A stretch of 64,000 bases of DNA, taken from contig NZ_JAENIK010000004.1 of NCBI RefSeq assembly GCF_016595465.1, forward strand, positions 434,001 to 498,000, in the 5' to 3' direction. The position numbers and the translations under genes are program-made. Shown here piece by piece: positions 53,257 through 61,851 of this stretch. This DNA comes from Luteolibacter yonseiensis (GTDB lineage Bacteria > Verrucomicrobiota > Verrucomicrobiia > Verrucomicrobiales > Akkermansiaceae). Under the pieces are notes generated by a model. That model was given only the letters and a program-made list of their open reading frames with translations. It ran no database searches and was not told the origin of the DNA. Position 1 is the first letter of the stretch, and each line of letters starts with the position of its first letter.

Positions 53257-54786
53257 TCATTTCACGCCAGGGACCACGGAATCCCAGGTGAGACCGACGC
53301 GGATCTCGTCGAAGCTCGAAGGGAACATCTCCGTCTTGCTGCCGGACCGGACGGCGATGCGGTCGAATTCCGGAACCGCCTGATAGCGGAACCGCCGGGT
53401 GGCCGAGGACTCGGACTGGCCGGGGACGGGATCGAAATAGATATCCGTAACCAAACGGGTGCGGTCGATCCGGATCACGAACAGGTGCGGTTCGTCGTCC
53501 ATCGGAAGGCCGTAGCTGTCTTGGGTGGGCGAAGATCTGAGTCTGGAGCCATAGGAGTCATCCACACTCAGCTTGCCGACGAAAAACTGCTCCCTGTCAT
53601 CTTGATAGAGCAGCAGTCCCGCGAAACAGCCGGGCGGCCTGCTGGCGGGATTCTTCATCAGGAAGCTCACATAGGTGACGCCGATCGGAGATAATTCCTT
53701 GGGATCCGGCAGCAGGGTGGCTCCTACGGAAAGTTCTCCAATGGTGGCGACCGAGCCTCCGGTCGCCCGCAGGGAGGTGGTACCGGAGGTGTAGGAAAGC
53801 CCCTGGGTCTGGAAGATGCCCTCTCCTTCCCAGATGGAACCGGAAGAAGCGCCCTTTGCCTTCAATACGACGTTCCGCGACGGACCAGCCGGATATCCGG
53901 CGAAACTTTCCTCAATCCGGAGGGGCTCGGGATGGGATGACGGATCATCGGCAGGTGTGTTGTAATGGTTTTCGACCTCATCCGGAAAGCCGTCGGAGTC
54001 GCGATCCTGTAAAACCGGATCGAGCGGGACGAGCAGTCGTTGGGCGAGGAACTCGGTGGGTTCCAACCGGCCCTGCCTGAGTATTCCCGCCCGCTCCCCT
54101 TCCAGACTGTAGGACGCCGGGTCGCTCGTCGCACCATGGGCTGTCACCAGGCCTTCGAGCACGTGGATCTCCGTCCCGGAATTCATGTCCACGGCGGTTA
54201 CAAAACGGGTTCCCAAATCGATGACCTTGCCATCCACGGTGTCGACCGTGAAGCCACGGGCATAGGAAGGCGCGTAGGTGCTCAGGCGGCCCTTGTCCAA
54301 GCGGATCCTGTCGGGGCCGTCGATGTCGAAGCTGGCAGGGCCGCGGATCTTCAGGCGCGCTCCGCCACGCATCGCGACCCCGACCTCCGATCCTTCCGGC
54401 AAAGTGATCCGTCCCACCTCCAGCGGCTGGCCAATCCGCAGGCCGGCCTTTTCCGCGAGGTCGTCCGTGTCGGTGATGGTGGCGACAACCGACGAGGAGC
54501 TCGCATGGCCGCCGACAAAATAAGAAAGGGCGGCCAGAGCCGCGATTCCCGCCGCCATCGCCGCGATCCGCGGCCAGCGGGGTGTGAGGGTTTCAACCGG
54601 TTTCGGCTTTGCGAACGGATCCGGGAGCCCATCCGCTTCGAGCGCCACTTCTGCAACCAAGGCGGAAAGGTAGGCTTCGCGGTTCGCAGGATCCGCACGC
54701 ACGGCCTCCTCGAACTCGCGCAGTTCCGCTTCGGTAAGGTCGTCCGACTTCAGCCGGTCGATCCAATGTTGCCAGTCGTGGTTCAT
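53257..54786 (-). CDS. FecR-type transmembrane regulator fused to a surface-like C-terminal domain
   Basis: The product is 509 residues from ATG 54786. The N-terminal cytoplasmic helices (WIDRLKSDDLTEAELREFEE) look like an anti-sigma domain. One transmembrane segment (IAAMAAGIAALAALSYFV) leads to a FecR domain (LPEGSEVGVAMRGGARLKIRG, GFTVDTVDGKVIDLGTRFV). A calcium-type motif (DRDSDGFPDEVENHYNTPAD) and about 220 residues of a concanavalin/LamG-like beta-sandwich follow. It lies 51 bp downstream of the ECF sigma gene, so it is probably its regulator. Fusion of the FecR domain to a glycan-binding-like fold is unusual. Confidence 0.85.
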   Translation of the reverse strand: MNHDWQHWIDRLKSDDLTEAELREFEEAVRADPANREAYLSALVAEVALEADGLPDPFAKPKPVETLTPRWPRIAAMAAGIAALAALSYFVGGHASSSSVVATITDTDDLAEKAGLRIGQPLEVGRITLPEGSEVGVAMRGGARLKIRGPASFDIDGPDRIRLDKGRLSTYAPSYARGFTVDTVDGKVIDLGTRFVTAVDMNSGTEIHVLEGLVTAHGATSDPASYSLEGERAGILRQGRLEPTEFLAQRLLVPLDPVLQDRDSDGFPDEVENHYNTPADDPSSHPEPLRIEESFAGYPAGPSRNVVLKAKGASSGSIWEGEGIFQTQGLSYTSGTTSLRATGGSVATIGELSVGATLLPDPKELSPIGVTYVSFLMKNPASRPPGCFAGLLLYQDDREQFFVGKLSVDDSYGSRLRSSPTQDSYGLPMDDEPHLFVIRIDRTRLVTDIYFDPVPGQSESSATRRFRYQAVPEFDRIAVRSGSKTEMFPSSFDEIRVGLTWDSVVPGVK

Positions 54787-54837
54787 GATCAATATCTCTT
54801 AAAAGGCTTACTGTGAAATCCGGCTCAGGTTATACGA

Positions 54838-55410
54838 TCAATCGCATTCTTCTCCGGTTGTTTCCGCGAATCGCCTCAGAACGCACTTCTTCAGCTGGTT
54901 GCGGACCCGGAAAAGTTTTTGTTTGAGAGCGCCCTCGGTGGTCTTCCAGAGACGGGCGATCTCCTCCAGAGGAACCCGTTTCTGGTAGCGAAACTCAAGC
55001 AGGCGATCGCTTTCCTCCGCCAGCAGCTTGCGGCATTCCGCGAGGGCCTTCAGCCAGGAGTCGACATCGTCGGCGCGTGGCTCCGCCTCCTCCGCGAGGT
55101 ACTCCAAAAGTCCGTCCGAAGCAACCGACTGCTTGGCCTGGTGCCGCCTGAGATAGGCCAGGCATTCATAACGGGCGATGGCGAAGGACCATGATTTGAA
55201 GTCGGTCCCCGGGGAAAACCGGTCACGCTTGCGGATGATGATGGCGTTGACGTCCTGCAGCACGTCACGGGCGTCGTCGGGGTTGAACACCATCGAACGG
55301 ATGAAGAAATAGATACGGTGCTGGTGCGATAACAGCAGTGGGTCGAACTCTTGAACGCTCCCGTGATCCCTCCTGTCCGGAGGAAAGTTGTTAGGAGCGG
55401 AGCCACTCAT
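54838..55410 (-). CDS. ECF sigma factor (Rhodopirellula/Verrucomicrobium type)
   Basis: The product is 190 residues from ATG 55410; an upstream start at 55449 is possible. Region 2 is LLSHQHRIYFFIRSMVFNPDDARDVLQDV with FKSWSFAIARYECLAYLRRH. Region 4 is FRYQKRVPLEEIARLWKTTEGALKQKLFRVR (HTH). The pattern matches the sigma-70 subfamily found in planctomycetes and verrucomicrobia. It is followed by the FecR-type gene. The divergent secreted-protein gene is a candidate target. Confidence 0.92.
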   Translation of the reverse strand: MSGSAPNNFPPDRRDHGSVQEFDPLLLSHQHRIYFFIRSMVFNPDDARDVLQDVNAIIIRKRDRFSPGTDFKSWSFAIARYECLAYLRRHQAKQSVASDGLLEYLAEEAEPRADDVDSWLKALAECRKLLAEESDRLLEFRYQKRVPLEEIARLWKTTEGALKQKLFRVRNQLKKCVLRRFAETTGEECD

Positions 55411-55579
55411 GCAGGCGCGCAGCCATGCATGAATTGTTTCAGATTGCAATCGCCGGTTGCGGTGAAATCCAGCGCGGACGGAATTTCATGATCCACCCGT
55501 AACCTGGGAAAACTTGTGACGTAAGCCCTGCCATACGCCGCCCCGTGAATCCTGCGGCGCTCAAACCCACCTATCGATC

Positions 55580-57856
55580 ATGAACCCAAAACGGCTTGTC
55601 TTCTGTCTCATCGCATTTTCCTCCCACACCCATGCGGCGATCTTCGCCCGCGAGGATTTCAACTATATCAACGGCAATCTGTCCGGAAGCAACGGCGGCC
55701 TCGGCTGGTCGTCCGGCTGGACCAATGCCGCCGGCGTCCCCACCGTCACCGGCGGCAAGGGCACCGTTGACGCGATCACCAACCAGCAGGGAGCGCGCCT
55801 CATTTCCGAACTCCAGGAACCACCCCTGGGCGGCACCAAGATTGTCTGGGTGTCTTTCGAGGCGCTCCAGAGCACCAATGCCGCCCCAGCCACCGCAACG
55901 AACAGCTATGGCGGCCTGGGCTTGTACCGGAACAACACGGAACAACTCCTCATCGGCAAGGCGTGGCCCGGCCCCTACGAGTGGAGGGCCGGTGTCGGCG
56001 GGACCTTGGTCGGACCGGCGGTGCCGGTGTCGACACTCGCGCTGACCAAGATCATCGCCCGCATCACGATGGTGGATGCCGCCACCGACACGCTCGATGT
56101 GTGGATCAATCCGGCGGACACCAGCAGTGTGGCGGCGCTTGGCGCTCCCCAGATCACGCGGACGGATGCCGACCTGTCTTTCAACACCCTGAGAATACGG
56201 GCGGGCGAGGGTGATGCCGCGGTGACTTCGGAAAGCTGGACTTTTGACGCGGTCACCGCCGGCGACGAACTCGCCGATGTGGTGGCATCCGACAGCGACG
56301 CCGACGGCATGCTCGACGCCTGGGAGCTTGCCAACGGGCTGGTGGTGGGTGTCAACGACGCTGGCGGGGATCCCGACACCGACAACTCCTCCAACCTGCG
56401 TGAATACCAGCGCAGCACCGATCCCCACAACCCTGACACCGACGGGGACTCCATTTCCGACGGTGCGGAGTCCGGCACCGGCATTTATGTCAACGCGTCC
56501 GACACGGGCACCAATCCACTGCTCGTCGACACGGATGGGGACAAGTTCTATGACTACGAGGAAACCAACAGCGGAGTGTTTGTTGACGAATCCAACCCCG
56601 GAACGAATCCGAACCTCGCCGACACGGACGGGGACAGCCACAACGATTATTTCGAAATGCTACGCGGCACGGATCCCAACTCCGCGGCCTCGTTTCCCTC
56701 CGCAGGGGACCTTGCGGTCGTCGGCACCGACGCGTTCGCTTACGAAGACGGCGCTGTCGCCGGACTGGCCGGCGGCACCGGCTTCGACTATGACAACAGC
56801 ACGGCAAACGATCCCTACATCGGCCATGTCGGGCTCGGCACATCCAACTGGGACGATGTCTCGGGCACCAACGCGATTTCCGGCGGCAGGCTTGTCACCC
56901 TCGGTGGCGGTGTGAAGCGTGAGTTCAACGGACCGGGCGGAGGGGCCGTGGCCGGTTCTGACGAACATGTGGGCGCGGTCAACCAGGATGCCTCCACCCA
57001 AGGACGTGTGGTTTATTTCCGCGCGGACATGAAGCGCGGCGAGGCGACAACCTGGAGTGGTATTTCCGCGCTCGACTTCGGTGTGGAGCGGGCCTTCGCC
57101 GGGGTCCCCGGGGTGGTGAACCCCGCATCTGGAAATTATGAATTCGGAATCGGAGCGCCTTCACCCGCTCCGGTTTACAGCGGCATCAGTCCGGTCATCG
57201 GCCGCGATTACACACTGGTGGTGAAGCTGGATTATGAGAACGACCTGATCAGCCTGTGGGTGAATCCGGATCTCACCGCGCCGGAACCCGCCCCCACCCT
57301 TACCGCGCCCTTCACTCTCACGCAATGGACCACCGGGTTCCGGCTTGCCTCGGGCGGCACCGATGGGACCGAATGGGACCATGCCGTTGTCGCCCGCCAA
57401 TGGTCGGCGCTCTCGATCTTCCCCGGCGTGATCCCCACAACGGATGACTATCTCTCGTGGATCGGCGGCTATGCGGTCGGGAGTGAAAATGGATTTGATC
57501 AGGATCCCGATCATGATGGACTGGTCAATGGCGTGGAGCACCTGCTGGGTTCGAGTCCGGCCGATGCGAACCGTGGGGTGCGCGATATTTCGTCAGCCAC
57601 AGGCGGCTCGTTCACTTTCCGTCACACACGCACCAATGCCATGGCAACGGACGTGACCGCCTCATACGAATGGTCGCAGGACCTGGTGAATTGGCATGCT
57701 TCCGGCGCGACGGCCGGTGGCATCACCGCCACGATCACCGACAATGTGGTCACCGACACCAGCGCGCCGGCCTTGGATGAGATCGAGGTCTCCGTGACGG
57801 TGGGCGGCGGCTTCGTATCAAAGGTGTTCGCACGCTTGAAAGCGGATCGTCACTGA
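55580..57856 (+). CDS. Large secreted protein with LamG-like and calcium-repeat domains
   Basis: The 758-residue protein has a signal peptide (MNPKRLVFCLIAFSSHTHAA). It shows an N-terminal beta-sandwich (IFAREDFNYINGNLSGSNGGL, about 20-220), then DxDxDG thrombospondin-3-like repeats (about 235-375: DSDADGMLDAWELANGL, NPDTDGDSISDGAESGTG, LLVDTDGDKFYDYEE, LADTDGDSHNDYFEMLRGTD). A second beta-sandwich and a C-terminal YEWSQDLVNWHASG segment typical of verrucomicrobial exported proteins follow. It is probably a surface adhesin or glycan-binding protein. It is divergent from the ECF sigma gene. Confidence 0.88.
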   Translation: MNPKRLVFCLIAFSSHTHAAIFAREDFNYINGNLSGSNGGLGWSSGWTNAAGVPTVTGGKGTVDAITNQQGARLISELQEPPLGGTKIVWVSFEALQSTNAAPATATNSYGGLGLYRNNTEQLLIGKAWPGPYEWRAGVGGTLVGPAVPVSTLALTKIIARITMVDAATDTLDVWINPADTSSVAALGAPQITRTDADLSFNTLRIRAGEGDAAVTSESWTFDAVTAGDELADVVASDSDADGMLDAWELANGLVVGVNDAGGDPDTDNSSNLREYQRSTDPHNPDTDGDSISDGAESGTGIYVNASDTGTNPLLVDTDGDKFYDYEETNSGVFVDESNPGTNPNLADTDGDSHNDYFEMLRGTDPNSAASFPSAGDLAVVGTDAFAYEDGAVAGLAGGTGFDYDNSTANDPYIGHVGLGTSNWDDVSGTNAISGGRLVTLGGGVKREFNGPGGGAVAGSDEHVGAVNQDASTQGRVVYFRADMKRGEATTWSGISALDFGVERAFAGVPGVVNPASGNYEFGIGAPSPAPVYSGISPVIGRDYTLVVKLDYENDLISLWVNPDLTAPEPAPTLTAPFTLTQWTTGFRLASGGTDGTEWDHAVVARQWSALSIFPGVIPTTDDYLSWIGGYAVGSENGFDQDPDHDGLVNGVEHLLGSSPADANRGVRDISSATGGSFTFRHTRTNAMATDVTASYEWSQDLVNWHASGATAGGITATITDNVVTDTSAPALDEIEVSVTVGGGFVSKVFARLKADRH

Positions 57857-57902
57857 ACCGTTCAACGGCCTCCTCCAGTGGAGGCGCGACGTTCACAGCC
57901 CC

Positions 57903-57931
57903 GGTGGGACAGCGAAAAAAGCTGTCCCACC
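57903..57931. terminator. Hairpin between convergent genes
   Basis: GGTGGGACAGC-GAAAAAA-GCTGTCCCACC is a perfect 11-bp stem located 46 bp after the secreted-protein stop and directly against the anti-sigma stop at 57932. There is no long T-run on either side, but the position suits a bidirectional terminator. Confidence 0.6.
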
Positions 57932-58816
57932 TCAGAACAGATCCGGCAGCTCTTCGCCGCAGGTGTCGCTCATCATGAGGAAAACCTTCCCGGCATTTTC
58001 CCAGCGTGCCGATGACCAGCCTCCCACGCGGACGAATTCCGGATTCTCCATCGGCGGAAAATCACCGCTCACGTCCTCGTGACGGAAGACCACGACGTGG
58101 ACCACGCCTTTTTCACCGACTTTGAAACAAAGCAGGGATCCCCTTTTCCCATCGATTTCCAGTTCACGGCAGCCGAGGGCCTTGAGTTTTTCCAAGCCGG
58201 GTGGCAGGCAGCCGGGGCAGGGCAGCTTCCGCTCCTGCAGGTGGCGGATGAGGACTTGTTTGTTGTCCTGCTTCTCCTCCAGATTGAAGTTCGGCGACTC
58301 GAACGAGCGGACAAATCCCGCCTGCACGACCTCGATGGGCACCGCTTTCGCGACATGCGCCGGGCCTCCATTGTGCGTGACGAAAAATGCCAGCGCGATG
58401 CCCGCCGCCGCGGCAAGCGGCACGGCGAGACGGCGGAAGATGGAGATTTGCGGCCGCACGATGGTTCCGGCCGCGGTGCGGTCCATGGCTGCGAGCAGTT
58501 CATCCCGCAGCTTGGCAGGCGGCTGGATGGAGGCGAGCGCACCGATCCATGCCATGTCGCTTTCCCCGGCCTGTGGAAAATCCGCACGCTCTCCGGCGAG
58601 ACAGGCCATGATGTCCTCACGCAGGTTTTCCGGCAGGTCCACCGAACCGAGGGCGGTTGAAAACGCGGAGTCGAAGGCCCGCTCTTCCGCCAGCCACTCG
58701 CCGAGTTCGCGGTTTTCCATCGCGAGGGTGAGAGCCTCGCTGAAATCCGCGTCGTTCACATCCGCGCCGTCAGGGCGGAAGCTGCGGAGAATGAAACGTG
58801 CCTGCTCCTTATCCAT
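57932..58816 (-). CDS. Membrane anti-sigma factor-like protein
   Basis: The 294-residue protein starts MDKEQARFILRSFRPDGADV and overlaps the upstream ECF sigma gene by 8 bp. The cytoplasmic helical N-terminus is followed by one transmembrane segment (LAVPLAAAAGIALAFFVTH, near 130-148). The periplasmic domain has CPGCLPPGLEKLKALGCREL, CFKVGEKGVVHVVVF and a late MSDTCGEELPDL, so several Cys residues could bind metal or sense redox. Its position indicates an anti-sigma role. Confidence 0.85.
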   Translation of the reverse strand: MDKEQARFILRSFRPDGADVNDADFSEALTLAMENRELGEWLAEERAFDSAFSTALGSVDLPENLREDIMACLAGERADFPQAGESDMAWIGALASIQPPAKLRDELLAAMDRTAAGTIVRPQISIFRRLAVPLAAAAGIALAFFVTHNGGPAHVAKAVPIEVVQAGFVRSFESPNFNLEEKQDNKQVLIRHLQERKLPCPGCLPPGLEKLKALGCRELEIDGKRGSLLCFKVGEKGVVHVVVFRHEDVSGDFPPMENPEFVRVGGWSSARWENAGKVFLMMSDTCGEELPDLF

Positions 58817-59357
58817 GGCGGTGCTGGATCCCTCCGGGTTCGAGGTGAAGGATGTTTTTCGGCGCGCTGGAGGGCTCGGTGGTCATTTTCTGACGGAGCA
58901 TTTCCTTCCCGCGTGACAGCCGCGACATGACGGTACCGATCGGAACATCCAGGATTTCAGCAATTTCCTTGTAGCTGTGTTGTTGAAGATAAAAGAGGGC
59001 GAGCGGCGCCCGGTAGGTTTCATCCAGCGACCCCAGGAGCTCCAGGGCGCGCTGGCCGTCCATCTGTCGTTCGGCATCGCCCTCGGGTGCGGGGATGGCC
59101 TCGGCGGCGGATTCGTCCAACGGTTCGTCCGCATATTTCGCGGAGCGGCGGAGCTGGGTGAGGAACTCCCGGTGCAGCGTGGTGAAGAGCCACGTCTTCG
59201 CCTTCGAGCGGTCACGGAGCTGGTCGCCCTTCGCCGCCCAGATACAGAAGGTTTCCTGCACCAGATCCGACGCACGGTCCACGTCACGCGTCAGCGACAT
59301 CCCGAAGCGGAACAACGCTTGGTAATGGGTATCGACTAACTCGGCGAATTCACTCAT
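58809..59357 (-). CDS. ECF sigma factor
   Basis: The 182-residue protein starts MSEFAELVDTHYQALFRFGM. Region 2 is SLTRDVDRASDLVQETFCIW with KAKTWLFTTLHREFLTQLRR. Region 4 is APLALFYLQQHSYKEIAEIL with DVPIGTVMSRLSRGKEMLRQ. The 8-bp overlap with the anti-sigma gene couples their translation. It is a different subfamily from the ECF gene 3.5 kb upstream. Confidence 0.95.
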   Translation of the reverse strand: MSEFAELVDTHYQALFRFGMSLTRDVDRASDLVQETFCIWAAKGDQLRDRSKAKTWLFTTLHREFLTQLRRSAKYADEPLDESAAEAIPAPEGDAERQMDGQRALELLGSLDETYRAPLALFYLQQHSYKEIAEILDVPIGTVMSRLSRGKEMLRQKMTTEPSSAPKNILHLEPGGIQHRHG

Positions 59358-59430
59358 CGGCAGGCATGGGAGTTTCCAAGCGGAGTCCTATTCCGAAAAA
59401 TGTTCCGCCGGGCGTCCCCACAGGAAAAAT

Positions 59431-59796
59431 TCAATTTTCGCCAGCGGGCTGCCAGGCAACTTCCTTGGCATCCTTCCAAAGGTCTTCGAGGCCGTAGTAT
59501 TCGCGGAGTTCGTTGTCCATCACGTGGACCATGACATCGATGTAATCGAGCACGACCCAGCGTGTGTCGGCCTTGCCCTCGGTCAGCGTCGGCTTCACAC
59601 CGTGGACCTCCTCCACCTGGCCCGCCACATCCCGCAGGATGGCGCGCAGCTGTGGCATGGAACTGCCGGAGCAGACGACCATGTAATCCGTGAGGTTGGA
59701 AACCCCGCGCATGTCCCATACGCGGATGTTTTCCGCCTTGATGTCGTCCGCCGCCTTCGCGCAAGCCAGAGCCAGTTCTTCACCTTGTATCGCCAT
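59431..59796 (-). CDS. rsfS: Ribosomal silencing factor RsfS
   Basis: The 121-residue protein starts at MAIQGEELALACAKAADDIK; an upstream in-frame start at 59850 is less likely. Family motifs: NLTDYMVVCSGSSMPQLRAI, WVVLDYIDVMVHVMDNELRE and YYGLEDLWKDA. It binds uL14 on the 50S subunit and blocks subunit joining in starvation. Length is normal. The usual neighbour nadD is not adjacent. Confidence 0.96.
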   Translation of the reverse strand: MAIQGEELALACAKAADDIKAENIRVWDMRGVSNLTDYMVVCSGSSMPQLRAILRDVAGQVEEVHGVKPTLTEGKADTRWVVLDYIDVMVHVMDNELREYYGLEDLWKDAKEVAWQPAGEN

Positions 59797-59865
59797 AATT
59801 TCCCTTCGGGGGCGGAACTCTAGCGGACTAAGCGAACGACACCAACCCAAATTTCCCCGCGATTT

Positions 59866-60069
59866 TCATGACGGCTGGTAGGGATTGGTGAAAATCGTCT
59901 CCACCGGCGTGCCGAATTCCTTGGAAATCCGGTAGGCGAGATCCAGCGAGGGGTCATGCTTTTCCGTTTCCAGCGCGTTGATAGCCTGCCGGGACACCCC
60001 CACGCGCTTGCCGAGTTCTTCCTGTGTCCAGTTCCGTTCGGCCCGGAGGACTTTCAGACGGTTTTTCAT
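59866..60069 (-). CDS. Small XRE-family regulator
   Basis: The 67-residue protein is only a helix-turn-helix: MKNRLKVLRAERNWTQEELG and KRVGVSRQAINALETEKHDP, ending in FGTPVETIFTNPYQPS. This matches the short Cro/YozG-type regulators. Its ATG overlaps the stop of the preceding membrane-protein gene (TGATG), so translation is coupled. Such pairs are common, with the regulator controlling the membrane-protein operon. Confidence 0.93.
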   Translation of the reverse strand: MKNRLKVLRAERNWTQEELGKRVGVSRQAINALETEKHDPSLDLAYRISKEFGTPVETIFTNPYQPS

Positions 60070-60452
60070 CAGTGGGTGGTGCGGATAAAGGGTGCGGTGA
60101 ATCCCCAGACTGCCCAGAACCCGGGCAGGACCATCACCAGCGGGAAATGCGGAGCCTTGGCGTAGACCTCCATGAAACCCCACGCGGATACAAGCGCCAT
60201 GGTGATTCCGGTGGCCGCGATGAAACGCTTGGCGGAGATGGCGCGGACGAACTCATCGCTGTCCTGCATCCACCTGAGCAAGGCCCAGAGATGCCCCGCC
60301 ACCGGAGCGGCGACCACCAGCGCGAAAGCCCAGGTCCCCGGCGGTTTCATATCATCGAACGCGCCGAAAATCGCCGCGACATTCACCAGCACATACCCGC
60401 CCATGAAGAGGGCGGTGCGGATTTTGTATTTCTGATCGACTGTGGTACTCAT
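60069..60452 (-). CDS. Four-helix membrane protein in operon with XRE regulator
   Basis: The 127-residue protein has four hydrophobic segments: ALFMGGYVLVNVAAIFGAF, TWAFALVVAAPVAGHLWALL, FIAATGITMALVSAWGFMEV and LVMVLPGFWAVWGFTAPFI. The family is not recognised by name, but proteins of this size next to a short XRE regulator are frequent in bacteria. Its upstream region (60453-60545) is AT-rich and probably carries the promoter. Confidence 0.85.
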   Translation of the reverse strand: MSTTVDQKYKIRTALFMGGYVLVNVAAIFGAFDDMKPPGTWAFALVVAAPVAGHLWALLRWMQDSDEFVRAISAKRFIAATGITMALVSAWGFMEVYAKAPHFPLVMVLPGFWAVWGFTAPFIRTTH

Positions 60453-60642
60453 ATTTTTTGGAAGGTTTGAATTACCAAATGCAAGGCAAACCTGACATAT
60501 TTCAATGTCAGGTCAACATTACATTTTGGAAAAATAATTGCCCAAAGGCAGATTTTCTTGAGGAACCAACGCCAGGCATCGGGATCGCCTCCGCACGTTC
60601 CGCCTTGCTTCATCCTCCGACATGCCGTTTCCTCCGCCCGCA

Positions 60643-61783
60643 ATGTCCTCACTTCCTACCGCTGACCTCCTGGCGCTCGACACGGCTGGCTTGAAAAGCC
60701 GCCTGTCGAAACTCAGGAGGTATCTTTGACGTCCCCACCCTCGAAAACGAAATCAACACACTCGAGGAGGCGATGGGCGCGCCCGAGTTCTGGAATGACG
60801 CGGACAAGGCGAAAACCATCAGCTCCAAGGCGGCGGGCCTGAAGAAAAAGCTCGAAAGCTTCCTGAAACTGGAAGCCCGTGTCGAAGACATCGACGAAGG
60901 CGTGGCCCTCGCGAAGGAATACGACGACGCGGACCTCGCCCGCGAGGCCATCGCCAACGCGAACGGCCTGGAAAGCGACATCCGTGCCTACGAACTCCTC
61001 ACGCTGCTCGACCAACCGAGCGACATTTCTCCCTGCTTCCTCGTGATTTCCGCCGGTGCCGGCGGCACGGAAGCGTGCGACTGGGCACAGATGCTCCACC
61101 GCATGTACACCCGCTGGGCCGAGCAGAAAGGCTACACCGTGGAAACGCTGGACTGGCAGGATGGTGATGAAGCCGGCCTGCGCACCGCCACGCTCAAGAT
61201 CACCGGCGACCACGCCTATGGTTTCCTGAAAAACGAACGCGGCGTCCACCGCCTCGTCCGGATCTCCCCCTTCGACTCGAACGCGAAACGCCACACGTCC
61301 TTCGCTTCCATTGATGCGACCCCGGAGATTTCCAAGGAGATCAAGATCGAGATCAACGAGAAGGACATCGAGATCACCACCACCCGTTCCGGCGGCAAAG
61401 GCGGTCAGAACGTCAACAAGGTGGAGACCGCCGTCATCCTGCGCCACCTTCCCACCGGCATCCTCATCCGCTCGACCGCGGCCCGGACCCAGGGTGCGAA
61501 CCGCGAACTCGCTTTCGAAATCCTCAAGGCCAAGCTCTACACCATCGAGGAAGACAAGCAGAAGGCCGAGGCCGACCGCGCCTACGGTGAGAAGGGCGAC
61601 GTCTCATGGGGCAACCAGATCCGTTCCTACGTTTTCCAACCCTACCAGAAGGTCCTCGACCTCCGCACCGGTGAGGAAACCAACAACATCCAGGCCACCA
61701 TGGACGGCGACATCGACGCCTTCATCGAAGCGAAACTGCGCGGAAAAGTCCGCGTGAAGGGTGTGAAGGACGAGGAGGATTGA
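60643..61783 (+). CDS. prfB: Peptide chain release factor 2, programmed +1 frameshift
   Basis: The first 28 codons (60643-60726, [12 protein letters not shown] ... LRRYL) end at an in-frame TGA at 60727; reading continues in the +1 frame from GAC at 60728 ([20 protein letters not shown]), giving about 380 residues. RF2 identity is shown by the codon-recognition SPF in [15 protein letters not shown] and the GGQ loop [20 protein letters not shown]2 recognises UGA and UAA, so low RF2 favours the frameshift: autoregulation. A start at ATG 60622 is also possible. An ATG-only call at 60773 would miss the N-terminus. Confidence 0.97.
60715..60730 (+). promoter_or_regulatory. RF2 programmed frameshift site
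   Basis: AGGAGG-TAT-CTT-TGA-C: an internal Shine-Dalgarno three bases before the slippery CTT and the UGA stop followed by C. This is the same arrangement as the classic prfB site (AGGGGG-TAT-CTT-TGA-C). Confidence 0.97.
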
Positions 61784-61812
61784 TCTAATCCTCCACCACC
61801 TTCGTGAGGTCG

Positions 61813-61838
61813 ATCCCGCCTTTTCCTAGAGGCGGGAT
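61813..61838. terminator. Hairpin between convergent prfB and lipoprotein genes
   Basis: ATCCCGCCT and AGGCGGGAT form a 9-bp stem with an 8-nt loop in the 68-bp gap between the two stops. The loop side has TTTT; no T-run follows the stem. It is probably a bidirectional end signal. Confidence 0.6.
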
Positions 61839-61851
61839 TGAGGGAGCAAAC

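Noticed and set aside
60773..61783. prfB starting at ATG 60773
   Set aside because: It would lack the RF2 N-terminal helix; the frameshift site upstream joins the proper N-terminus in the correct frame.
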